Source of the DNA: Chiua virens
Taxonomy: Eukaryota > Basidiomycota > Agaricomycetes > Boletales > Boletaceae
Reading direction: 5' to 3'
Assembly: GCA_019787685.1 (NCBI GenBank)
Contig: JAHNUO010000007.1
Span: 1,488,001-1,552,000 of the forward strand
DNA: 64,000 nt
A model generated the notes under the pieces. It was not told the DNA's origin. It was given only the letters and a program-made list of their open reading frames with translations, and searched no databases. The translations under genes were made by a program, and so were the position numbers. This document shows, piece after piece, positions 44,780-55,507 of the stretch (positions are counted from its first letter, which is position 1; each line of letters opens with the position of its first letter).

Positions 44780-47700
44780 AGTTCTGTTCTGATTAGTAAA
44801 CATACACGCCGTTGCAATGAGGTGTACCTAGTCAATTATAGGGGATGGTCAAGATTATCTAGCCAGTTGCAACTTTGTAGAGAACAGTATGTGTGACATT
44901 GTCACACGAATAGAAGAGTCCTCAGAGATGACAGGATGAACTCCCGTTAATTCACAATAACTGGGGGAATACAATGACAGTCACGATCCTTATATATGGT
45001 GCCATCACCAAGTTGTCTCCTTTCGTCAACTCCAAACTGTAGCGTAGCACCAGCTCCTCACTTATGCCCTTTACCATGTGACAACACAGCCTGCCTATTA
45101 CATCCCCCCTTCCAGTGTGTGACGATGCACACTTACTGCTCTCCCTCGCCACCCACCATAAAGGAATCTTTGTCAGCACCCTGAACTTCTCCTGTGTCGC
45201 TGGTGGCTTGCAAGGATTCTCCTGTCTGAGATCCTCTGGCATCGTGAGTGGATTCCAGCAGCTGTTTCTTGAACTGACAATCCCAGGTCAGTCCTTCTAG
45301 GCCCAGATCTTGAACCAATGATGTCGTGAGGGCAGCTGCCTTGAAGGAACATCCAGGCCTTGAGCCAGTTCCTCTGCCTCTACCATGACCCTGTCTTGCT
45401 CCTCTAATGCCAACTGACCCAATTTGAAGCCCAGTACCTCCATTTGCCCAATGACAACAATCCTTGATGAATCACTCTGTGTGGCGCCGACATGCTACAG
45501 CATTGTCAGCAATAATGTCAGTGAGGGTGGCAGTCCAGGCTTGAGCTGCGTTAGGCAGCGGGATCAGGGGTGTGTCACCAAAGAATGTGGAGGGGGAAGG
45601 TTCCAGAAGCATATTTGGGATCCAGCGTCCTTGGGCGTCCCACAGTGAAAAGCTGGTATTGACATTGGGTTCTGCACTAAACGTATGGGCAATGAGCTTG
45701 TATCCAATAGGAGAGCAGCTGATGAAGTCACAGAACACTGCAGCGTGAAGCTGCTTACTGTATTTGAGGCACAAGTGGAGGTGCCACCTAGGTACAAGGT
45801 GCACTCCTGAGCCTTGGATATCATTAACAAGGAAGTCATCTCCACAGGAATGAAACCGTTTAGAGTGGGTAAGGTCATCCACTGGTTGAGCTGATTGCAT
45901 GGTTGATGGACATGAAAACACTGGGTGTGGTGACGATCCGAGCACAGTGCAGGCCCCATTAAATACCTGTGTGTCATTGTTTGGGGGTCTTCTGACACTG
46001 CCTGGCAATTTCTCAATCTGATCAGCTTCAGTCAATTCCAGATATTCTATCAGTGCTGCTAAATACTGAACCTCGGCATATGGCAACCAAGTCACATCTC
46101 CTGATGTCCATTTGACCTCAAATAGTGAGTCTGTGCTGCTTCCATAGTGGGAGGTGATCTGATCAACTGACCACTCAGGTTGTGCATCACCAAAGTCTGC
46201 AACTTGAGTCTTCAGTCATCCCAGGAATAATCAGTCATCATTTGGGACATGAGTTCTCAACAATGATGAGTGAAACACAGGGTGTATTCCTTGTTGCTTT
46301 AGCCGGGTAGGTAAGTCTAGCTCGTATGAGTTATTCCTGAAGTCCTTAACCACCTTGTAGGGTCCAATAAATTTAGGGACAAGTTTCCAAGCTTGTTCTC
46401 ACAGCAATGACATATTCTTGGTTAAAACATACACCAAGTCTCCAACGACAAAGGGTGCTATTCAGCGCTTTCAGTTTGCACTTCAGGTCTGTTTGACCCT
46501 TGCTTCGAGGATTGCATCATGTGCTGACATCACAGCATGTTTCATCCACTGTGCAAACACTCGTACACTCAGATACTCATCTCGTTTGGCATCATTCCAC
46601 ACAAAAGTCCTAGGAACACATCCTGAATTCAGAAAGAAGGGTGAGAATCCTGTTGTGTCTGATCGTGCCAAGTTTATTGCAAACTCAATCGCCAGTAAGC
46701 ATGTCACCCAATCCTTCTGATTGGGTCCGATACATGATCTCAACATTTGCCCAATAGTTCAGTTTGCTCACTCCGTTGATCCATCAGATTGCAGGTGATA
46801 TGCACTTGACATCCACTGATTGGTTCCAATTAGCTTGTTTAGGTGAGTCCAGAAAATGCTAGTGAAGAGTACGTCTCAATTGCTAACAATAGACTTTGGT
46901 CGCCCATGCAACTTATAGACTTCTTCAAATACTAGCTCAGCAACTTCACAACTTGAAGCAGTGTATGTGATCCAGCTCAGTACCAGGTAAACCATGGCAG
47001 TAAGCAGATCAATTATTACGGTAATCAAATCAAACTCACCATCACAATTCTTAGACAAAGGCAATGGACCCACAAGGTCGATTCCAATTGATTCCCAAGG
47101 GTGCATCAGTATACTCAATGGATTCAACAATCCATAAGGTTTCTGGTTCTGTAGCTTGCTTCGCTGGCATGTCTGGCATGAATTGCAGTATTTCTGCACA
47201 TTGTCTACCATGTCTTTCCACCAAATATGGTCATGGAGGTAGGCCAACGTCTTAGCAGGTCCAAGGTGTGCAAGTACTGAATGTGCTTGTGATATCAGGT
47301 GTTCCTTAGCTTTTCGTCCATCTATGAGAATGTCTGGTATGCAGATAGCTGTTTGCTCTTTCATTTTCAAGCAGATAAAGCCATCCCACACATCAAAGTT
47401 GCAGTATGTCTTTGGTGCATCCATAATCATTTTGAAAAATGGATCTTCTTCATAATGGCCTTTAACCTTTGACAGAATATTATCTTCATCAAGGAAGGTT
47501 AATGAAAGATGTTCATCTGGCTCTCCTGCGGAGTCCAGTAACTCAGTTGAGCCAGCATGTTCGTTTGACAGTGATGCTACCTCATCGGGTTGCATTTTCA
47601 TTTTGTTAACAGAGATGGGTCCATCTTCTCTCCCTACCATTCGTTCTCATGGTCCTTTGAGAAATAAATCGATTTCACATTCAATGGGCAAACTCAGTGG

Positions 47701-48694
47701 ACATCTCAGGATGCCCAGTCTCTGCCAATTCAATCTTGGTCTGGCGTACCACGCGTAGCTTCACAGCTGAGGCTGGTGCAGAAGTGGTGTTATTTACCAA
47801 TCTCTCCTGGTCAGTAACTGCCTTCCTCATTTCTGGCGGAACTGATTTCTGAGGTGGTACAGTCTGTCCAGACTGATCATCCATTTTGTTGATGGCTCGC
47901 TGCAAGTTCTCTGGCAATTCTTTTGATGTGACCTGTGCGCTTCGCCAAGGTATAGCTTCCTGAGCCTCCGCTTCAGCTCCTACCAAAACTGGCATGGAAA
48001 TCAGAGATGGGCTCAGATGGTAAGTCAGTCAGGTGATTGTTTTCAGCCATCTGAGTATATTCTAATGGTGTGCAGACTGTTCCAGGTGTGTCATTTGAAT
48101 ACAGGTGTGACAGGGCATCAGGAAGCACATTGTCCACTCCTGGCATGTACTGAATGGTAAAGTCAAATTCACTGATCTTTTCAATCCATTGTGCTTGTCG
48201 CCCTGACAAGTTTTTCTGTTGATACAGATGAATCAATCCTTTGTGGTCTGTAAGCCATGTAAAATGTATGCCTTGCAAGATATCCTAGTATCTCAACATT
48301 CCTTCAACACCAGCAAGCATTTCCTGCTCATGAACAGCATAGTTCTGCTGTGTTGGATTCAACTTTGCACTGAAGAAGGCAGCAACCTTAGAGGTGCGCC
48401 ATTCGTCTCCTTGAGCAATAACAGCAGCGACCCCATTTATGCATGCATCAGTCATCAACCTTGCAGGTTTGGCACCCTTGCCATAGTCTAATGGTATTTG
48501 GTGATGATCGCAGCAAGCCTGAACATATTCCTTGACATGCTCAAAAGCATGCTGTTTAGTTTCTGTCCATTTGAAGGGTACATTGTTCCTAGTGATTGCA
48601 GAAAGTACACCATAGGTACTCTCACTTTGTAGATGTCATCTGCCAGGTATCCAGCAGATCTGATAAACCCTCACAGAAGGTCACAGTTCATCAG
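44780..48694 (-). pseudogene. Element E: second chromodomain Gypsy pol, truncated
   Basis: Minus-strand pol remnant of a different Gypsy lineage. From 48,690 downward: end of RT and RNase H with heavy decay (48,690-48,280), RNase H C-terminus FTWLTDHKGLIHLYQQKNLSGRQAQWIEKI and PDALSHLYSND, a linker (47,995-47,640), integrase zinc finger HSVLAHLGPAKTLAYLHDH and CNSCQTCQRSK (about 47,300-47,150), core ESIGIDLVGPLPLSKN with a stop near the second Asp (about 46,875), and SAYHLQSDGSTE (about 46,780). A chromodomain-like SGDVTWLPYAEVQYL (46,100) is followed by about 200 extra residues (HLVPRWHLHLCLKYSKQLH) to 45,470. RT is cut at 48,694 by the old family B element. No LTR was recognised at the 44.8-kb end. 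Confidence 0.78.
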
Positions 48695-49398
48695 TGTTAT
48701 GGTAGGGCCGGGTAGGACCTAACGTAGCTGCAAAAGCACTAAGTACCAAGTGGCTGTGATAACTCAAACAACCACCACTTGATACGTGGTGTGCTGAAGA
48801 GTCAAACAAGGGTTTCTGGTCAGCGGGTTGCTACCAGAGAGACAAGTGAAAACTCAGGCATTGCTGAGAGTTGTCCTTTTGGGAATCTATACCTGAGGGA
48901 TGGTTGAGGGTCAAGGGTTGACTACAATGAGTCCAAGTGTTCAAGGAGGACTAAGAGTAGTCCGGTCAAGTGGTCACAGGCACTGTGGTGAGTGGAGCAG
49001 TGATACTCAGCTAGATTGTGGAGATCAAGACTAGGGTACAAGAGTATCGCTGTGAGGTATTTATACTATGAGAATTGTGCATGGACCAAGAGACTAAAAA
49101 GGGTGGCCGAGAAGAGCAGAAGGGATAAAGGGCCAAAAAGGAATCGTATGATGCGAAGGCAGTGGATGATGATGAAGATGAAATGACAAATGCAAAGCCA
49201 TTGGATGATGACGAGAATGAAATGAGTAAGAGCAATGCCATCGGATGATGACAAGAATGTAATGAGTAAACACTCAGGTTAAGCCGGTGTTGGTTACATA
49301 AGGTGAAAGTGGAATGAGTACGGATGAACGTACGAGGATACCTAGGTATTGAGTGTAGAGAAGTAGTACAAGAGAAACGAAAGAAAGAAATTGTAACA
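48695..49398 (-). repeat. 3' LTR of old family B element
   Basis: 704 bp, TGTTATGGTAGGGCCGGG to AAATTGTAACA on +. Directly followed by TTACCCCCTGAG, the reverse of a polypurine tract, as in the young copy at 54,209. Contains AGATCAAGACT near 49,020. Confidence 0.87.
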
Positions 49399-49429
49399 TT
49401 ACCCCCTGAGTACGATCAAAGCACCAAGC

Positions 49430-50652
49430 AAAGATCATCTCTAGAAATCGAACGCATCACGGACAGGACTGCTGGTGATATTGGCATAGCCCTCATCATC
49501 GATGGGGTCATCACATGGGGATGCCGAGTGTCGGTCGGGAGACACGGAACATTGTCACACATGGTGGTGGGCTTGTTGAGGAGGGGGTACAGGGAGTACA
49601 GTGCGACCGTTGCATCGAGATGATGAAGACAAGTTCATTGAAGAGGATGATGTTGACGGAATGGCGGGACGAGGGGAGCGGTATCTCCAAGTAGCTCTGG
49701 CGGCCACAGGAGTAAGCCGGTTGGCAAGGGGAATGCGAGTGTGTACCCTAGGAGGTTGTCCAGGGCAGTGGGATTGGATATGGCCTGGGGCCCAGGTGAG
49801 GCAGATGGGGCACTGGTACGTGTGGCACTCAGTGCGGATGTGGCCGAGCTTTCGGCATTCAAAGCAGGCCTCATGCCATCGGGGATGATCGTCGGGAAGG
49901 GATACCTGACCGGTCTGAAACATCAGTTCAGCCTCAGCGCAGTTACAAGCTGCAATCTCCTCCTCAGTGAACGGAGCAGAAGAGGCTGATGGAGTGGATG
50001 GGGGGTGTGTGGGAGGAGCGATTCAGTGAGATAGGTCCACTTGATAGTAGTGAAGGTCTTCCAGAAATTCGCCCATCTGCATTTGGTGCAGAACATGTTC
50101 GAGGTAGGCGCGGATCCTGTCATGGATTTGCCCAGTAACCACAGAGAGGAGGTGGGAGTGACGATCATGACCGAGTAGGTCGGACTGGACAAAGGTGAGG
50201 CGCTCACATTGGAGGTACGCCAGGTATAGAGCATTGAGCGGGGAGTTCAAGTCAAGGTGATGCTCAATGGGGAAGGCCATTGTGGGGTCTAGGATGAGTT
50301 CGCGCATGTGACGAAAGTATTTGGGGGTCGAGGAAAAGGAATGAATGGTGTAAGAGTGATAGGGAAGATCTACTGCCTGGAGAGGAGAATGAATGTGACT
50401 AGGGTGCTCAGAAGGAACAGGCCATTGAGAAGAACCTTCTCATCCTGCAGAGGCAACTGCTGAAATAGCAGGAGAAGGGGGTTGGGTGGACTCTGTGAGG
50501 GAGGATTTGGTGGAGAGGGTGGAGACATTTGAGGTAGGCATGGCTGGCGGTGGTAGAGGAAGATGAGGGATGGAGGCGGTCGGTGTGAAGATGGGGACAG
50601 AGTGGATGATTTCGTTTTCGAAGTCAGGGGTGGAACAGGAGCAGTAGGTCAT
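49430..50652 (-). pseudogene. ORF3 of old family B element
   Basis: ATG 50,652 (MTYCSCSTPDFENEI) to the conserved end SPVRDAFDF near 49,430. Pieces: proline/serine-rich N-terminus, helical FPIEHHLDLNSPLNALYLAYLQ and HQMQMGEFLEDL (50,270-50,050), two zinc knuckles CFECRKLGHIRTEC and CPICLTWAPGHIQSHC (about 49,870-49,780), PLANRLTP, Ser/Arg-rich tail. Stops near 50,445 and 50,025 and a frame change near 49,555 break it. Same layout as ORF3 at 54,251-55,480. Confidence 0.75.
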
Positions 50653-50689
50653 TACTGCATTGATGCAGGCTGGTGGTGGAGGTCGAAGT

Positions 50690-53443
50690 GGAGAACGGGG
50701 TGGTTGAGGTGGTATGGAGGGGAAGTCCTTGGGATGGGTCTGCTTATAAGCATTGACCGTATCCTTGGCATTTCCTAAATTGGATTCAGGTTCCCAAGAG
50801 TCATCGGCGGTAGAATATCCCTTCCATCAGATCAGGAACTTGCGGTTGCATGGGTTCTGTGTGTGACACAAGATCCGTTTGATCTCGTATTCTTCTTCTC
50901 CAGTGATAAGGTCAGGAGGGGGTTTCGGGAAGTTCAGGCTGTAGGTCTCTGTTTTGCGATAGGGCGATAAGAGGGAAGCATGGAAGACCGTGTGGATCTT
51001 CCAAGTCTTGGGAAGGCAAAGGCGGTATGTGAGTGGAGAAAGGACTTCTGTGATAGTGAAGGGTCCTTCTCAGCGGGATGTGAGTTTTAGGGAAATGAGT
51101 TCCCATTTCAGGTTGCGGGCTTCTAGCCAGACCTGATCTCCTTTGGTGAATGGTTTGAATTTTCGGAAAGAGCAGGCCTTCATGGCTTGGCAGGCAAGTT
51201 CATGAGTGGCAAAGGCTTCATCGCGAGCGGCAGAGAGGATTTTGAGGCATTCCTCAACAGTGGGGAGTTTGGTATCCACTGTAGTGAATAGGTATTCCCT
51301 GTGCTCGCATAGCACTTTTCCACACCCCATCATCACCCGATCCCAATCCTGATCTGTCTGCTTGTGCAAACTCATCCGGATCGCGGTACCTGCGCGCATT
51401 TTGCCTCGGACTCTTTTGTTTTACTTTTATTACTCCTTATTCATACTTAGCATTGGCTAGACCACGTCACGCAGCCCTTGCAGGGATGTTCAGGTGCCTC
51501 TCGAACTTTATACCGTATGAAAACCTTCTTTTTTTATTATCCTTACTTAGGATGAGTCGGAGGGTATTCCCGAGGACTATAAAATTCACTGTATTGACAA
51601 AATACAGTAGCTTTTGCCCATGTGCATCTGTCTCACATCGTTTTCAGTTGACATTCGTTTTCTCTCACTCTCCTCATATTTTCTTAATCCGGATTGGACT
51701 GCCGTGTCCGCTTTTCTATCCATTTTAATCCGGATTTGCCCTGGATTCATCTCAGACTACTCTAAAACAATTTCTCGTTGTTCACCAACTCAGCATTGTC
51801 CCTGGGTTTAACAGAATTGCATTCCTTCACCCTCTTTCAATTCTTTCAATCCCCCTGAGTATTGCACTACAGCTGGGATATATTTCCTTCACCACGATGA
51901 TAACAGGTAGGGGACAGGGTTCATAACCCATCATCAAGAAGAAGGGCGACTTGCCAGTGACTGAGTGGGGGCAGTGGTTGTGTGCAAATTTGGCCATAGG
52001 TAGTAAATTGGCCCATTTCTCTGGGTTGTTTTGGCAATACATGCGGAGATAGGTTTCGACTTCTTGGTTGACTTGTTCCATTTCACCATCCGATTGGGGA
52101 TGATAAGTGGTGGAAAGGGAGAGGTGATAGCCGATCAACCAGGAGAGCTCTTTTGTGAAAGCCAACGCAAACTGCAGGCCATGGTCAGAGATGATTTTGT
52201 CGTAGAGGCCGAATTGGGTGTAGACTTTGTGAAAAAAGAGACAGGCAATGCCTGCGGAGTCAGCGGTTTTTACTGTGGGGCAAAGAATTACCCCCTTCGT
52301 AAGGCCGTGGTCAATCACGACCATAAGAGAGTCGTAACCCTCCGCAGAGATGGGTAAATCCGTGATGAGATCCACCGAGATGTTCTGGAAAGGTCTGGAG
52401 CATGCAGAAGGGATTGGAGAGAGACAGGGAGTAGTTGGGTGAGTGTTGACCTTGTGCTGTTGGCACAAGGCACAACTGGAGACATAGGAGCAGATGAAGG
52501 AGGCCAGGCCAGGCCACCAGAATTCTGTGGCCACGAGCTGGCGGGTTTTCAAGAACCCGGGATGGCCGGCAGTGTGGGAGTCATGGTGTCAGGCAACAAT
52601 TTGCTGCCTCAGGTTCAGGTCAGGAGGAACATAGATGCGGCCCTGATAAGTGAGGACACCAGCATCGTATTTCCAGTCTGAGAGGCGGGTGTGGAAGGAC
52701 GAGGGAAGTCCCCCATCTAACGCATTCAAGGTGTCAAGAACAAGTGGGTCATTGACTGAGGATTTGGTGATAAGGGCCTGGAGATCTAAAGTAACTAGGT
52801 TGACAAAGACATCGTCTGGAAGGAGGGTAACGTCTTCATTGTTGGAGTCAGAAGAGACATGGTCTGGGCGGTGGGAGAGTGCATCAGGGCCATCAAGAAG
52901 TTTTCCCAGGACATGGGAGAACATTAGGTCGAAGTCGGCAAGGTCAAGGAGCCAATGAGCTTGTCAGCGGTTCAAGTTTTGAGGTTGACGGAAGTACATC
53001 AAGTTCTTGTGGTCGGAGAAGACTGTTACAGGGTGTGTGCTGCCATGAAGGTGGTGGCACCATGCTTTGAGGGAGCGAATGACTGCAAGGAGTTTGTGAT
53101 CATAGATATTGTAGTTTCTCTCGGCCACGTTAAACGACTGCAAGAGGTAGGAGCAGGGTTTCCAGTTGCTGTTGACGTCGGTTTGGAGGAGGATGCTACC
53201 CATTGTGTATTTAGACACATCGGTAGCGATGGTGAAGGGACAGGAGGTGTCAGGAAACTGGAGAACTGGATCTGTAGTGAAGGCCTTTTTCAGGGCTTCA
53301 AAGGCGGAGACTTGAGGAGGCCCCCAAGTCCAGGGAGCGTCCTTCTTGGTGAGGTCAACTAGGGGTCGAGTGATGGTTGAGTAGTTGGGAATGAACCAAC
53401 AGTAAAAGTTGGTGAAGCCCATGAACAATCTGACATCCTTGAG
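50690..53443 (-). pseudogene. Old family B pol, 3' part (RNase H, IN, chromodomain)
   Basis: RNase H: DVSKYTMGSILLQTD and FSDHKNLMYFRQPQNLNR (53,240-52,970). Linker with MFSHVLGKLLDGPDALSHRP (52,924). Integrase: zinc region SSCALCQQHK (about 52,460), core ISVDLITDLP, IISDHGLQFALAF (RG-to-HG and P-to-L changes) and YHPQSDGEMEQVNQEVE. Chromodomain: LI-stop-WKGYSTADDSWEPE near 50,830, where one TGA replaces Arg. The family C LTR at 51280-51891 separates integrase from the chromodomain. It joins the RT part (61,299 onward) across the young element: WPTPTK then LKDVRLFMGF. Confidence 0.83.
51280..51891 (+). repeat. Family C solo LTR in old family B pol
   Basis: 612 bp, TGTAGTGAATAGG to TATTTCCTTCA. 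Flanked by CCAC on both sides (51276-51279, 51892-51895). TATAAAA at 51578. A 7-bp hairpin CTGTATT/AATACAG lies just before the expected start site. Confidence 0.82.
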
Positions 53444-53448
53444 CTTGG

Positions 53449-54208
53449 TGTTACGGTAGTCCCGGGTAGGGCCTAGCGTAGACGCAAAAGCGCAAGTACC
53501 AAGCGGCTGCGATAACTCAAACAACCACCACTTGATACGTGGCGCGCTGTAGAGTTCAAGGAGGAGTACTGGTCAGCGTATCGCTACCAGTGAGACGAGT
53601 TAGAACTTAGGACGTTGCCTAAGAGCGTCCTGTTGGGAATCTATACCCGAAGGACCTAGACTGCCCCTTGTGATCGGGGTGGATCGAGATGCTGGACGTT
53701 GGTCGCAGCGACGAGGGATGGCCTTGAGGGAGGGCCCGAAGAGGAGCAGTGATACTAGCTTAGATTGCGTAGATCAAGACTAAGGTACAGGAGTATCACT
53801 GCACGGTATTTATACTACGGGACTGGTGCACGGACCAGCAGTCAAAAGGGGTGGTCAGGAAGAGCGGAACTGACTAAGGACCAAAGGAGTCGTGCGGGGC
53901 GGAAGCACCGGATCGACGAGAGAAGGAAATGGTAAATACGGAAGCTGTCCAAGTGACAGCGGAAATGAAAGTGACCCGTACCGGATCAAGAAGTAGAAGG
54001 GCGGAAGCGATGACGGATCCCCGGGTTGAGCCGGAGTGCGTGATCGGAGTATCCGGATAAGAAGAGAGAAAGGCGGGGCAAAGGGTTAAGCCCTTGCTGA
54101 GTAATCCGGGGCAAGGGTAAGCCTTGCGGATTGAATCGTAGGAGATACCTATAGTATCGAGCATAGAGAAAGTAGCAAGAAAAGCAAAGGAAAAGATGAA
54201 TCGTAACA
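53449..54208 (-). repeat. 3' LTR of young family B element
   Basis: 760 bp, TGTTACGGTAGTCCCGGG to GAATCGTAACA on +. Next to TTACCCCCCGG (54,209-54,219), the reverse of the polypurine tract CCGGGGGGTAA. Confidence 0.95.
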
Positions 54209-54250
54209 TTACCCCCCGGCTAAGATCAAAGCACCATGCGAAGATCATCT

Positions 54251-55480
54251 TCAGAAATCAAACGAATCCCTAACAGGGCTGCCCGTAATGTTGGCGTAAC
54301 CTTCGGCGTCAATGGGGTCGTCACACGGCGACGTAGAGCGGCGGGCCGGGGAGGCTGAGGAACGTCCGGAGGGACGGCGGAGCGGGGGGCTCGGAGGAAT
54401 AGGGCGGCGGTTGTGGCGACGGGCGGAGGAAGAGGATGAACCATTGGACGACGAAGAGTTCGAGGGGATGATGGGGCGTGGAGAATGACGGTTCCAGGTG
54501 GGTCCGGTTGCCACCGGGGTAAGTCGGTTGGCCAGGGGAATCCTAGCGCGGACGCGAGGGGGTCGTCCGGGGCAACGGGACTGGATATGTCCAGGGGACC
54601 AGGTAAGACAGACGGGACATTGGTAGTCCCGACATTCAACGTGGATGTGCCCAAGCTTGTGGCACTTGTAGCAGGCCTCGTGGTAGCGAGGGTGGTCCTC
54701 AGGGAGGTCGACCTGACTGGTTTGGAACATGTGTTCCGCTTCGGCTCGGTTGCAGGCATCGATCTCTTCCGGAGAGAAGGGAAGAGAGGAGGCGGAGGGG
54801 GTAGATGGCGAAGGAGCAGAGGAAGCGAGTGGTCAGTCGAGACGGAGGGAGAGTTCCGCTTGGTAGCGGTGGAGGTCGGAGAGGAATTCACCCATTTGCA
54901 TTTGGAATAGGGTGTGTTCGAGGAACGCGCGGATTTTGTCGTGGATCTGGCCGGTAATGGCCGATAGGAGGTGGGTGTTGGCCATGGGTCCATAGAGGTC
55001 GGCCCGGACAAGGGCGAGTCGTTCGTTCTGCAAGTACGCCGAATAGAGGGCGTGAAGGGGGGAGTCGAGGTCGAGATGGTGCTCGATGGGGAACACCATG
55101 CTTGGGTCGAGGATGAGGTTGCGCATGCGGGTGAAGTAGTCGGGGGTGGGCGTAGAGGCCCGGATAGCATGCAAATGAAAAGGCAGGTCTACCGAGACGA
55201 GAGGAGGACGAACACGGTGAATAGAATGAGAAGGGCAAGGGCGTACGCTTGCTGTTCCCCATCCTGCGGAAGCGACCGCAGAATCAGCTGGAGAAACGGG
55301 TCGGGTGGACTCCGTGAGGGAGGATTCGGAGGAGAGGGAGGGAGCATCCGAGGAGGGGCACGACGGTGGGGGAACAGGAAGCGGCAAGGCGATGTGGGGA
55401 ATGTCGACGGTGGGGGTGAAGATTGGTACCAGGGCAGTATCGGATTCGAAGTCGGGGGTAGAGCAGGAGCGGTAGGCCAT
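54251..55480 (-). pseudogene. ORF3 with two zinc knuckles, one stop codon
   Basis: Separate frame starting ATG 55,480 (MAYRSCSTPDFESDT), 27 bp after the pol stop, ending SPVRDSFDF at 54,251; about 410 codons. Residues 1-100: Pro/Ser-rich. About 120-215: helical, with FPIEHHLDLDSPLHALYSAYLQ and FQMQMGEFLSDLHRYQAEL. A single TGA near 54,833, then EEIDACNRAEAEHMFQ, knuckles CYKCHKLGHIHVEC (C-x2-C-x4-H-x4-C) and CPVCLTWSPGHIQSRC (C-x2-C-x6-H-x4-C), PLANRLTP, and a basic Ser/Arg-rich tail. No signal peptide or membrane segment, so not Env-like. RNA or DNA binding is inferred from the knuckles. The same ORF exists in the other two family B copies. Confidence 0.82.
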
Positions 55481-55507
55481 AACAGTTCTGATACGGACTG
55501 GCGGAGG

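Noticed and set aside
54226..55170. 314-codon minus-strand frame, Pro/Ser/Thr-rich
   Set aside because: Out-of-frame shadow of ORF3. The other frame carries the conserved helical region and both zinc knuckles and matches two other copies.
54251..55480. ORF3 as an envelope gene
   Set aside because: Position fits, but there is no signal peptide, membrane anchor or cleavage site, and it has two zinc knuckles.
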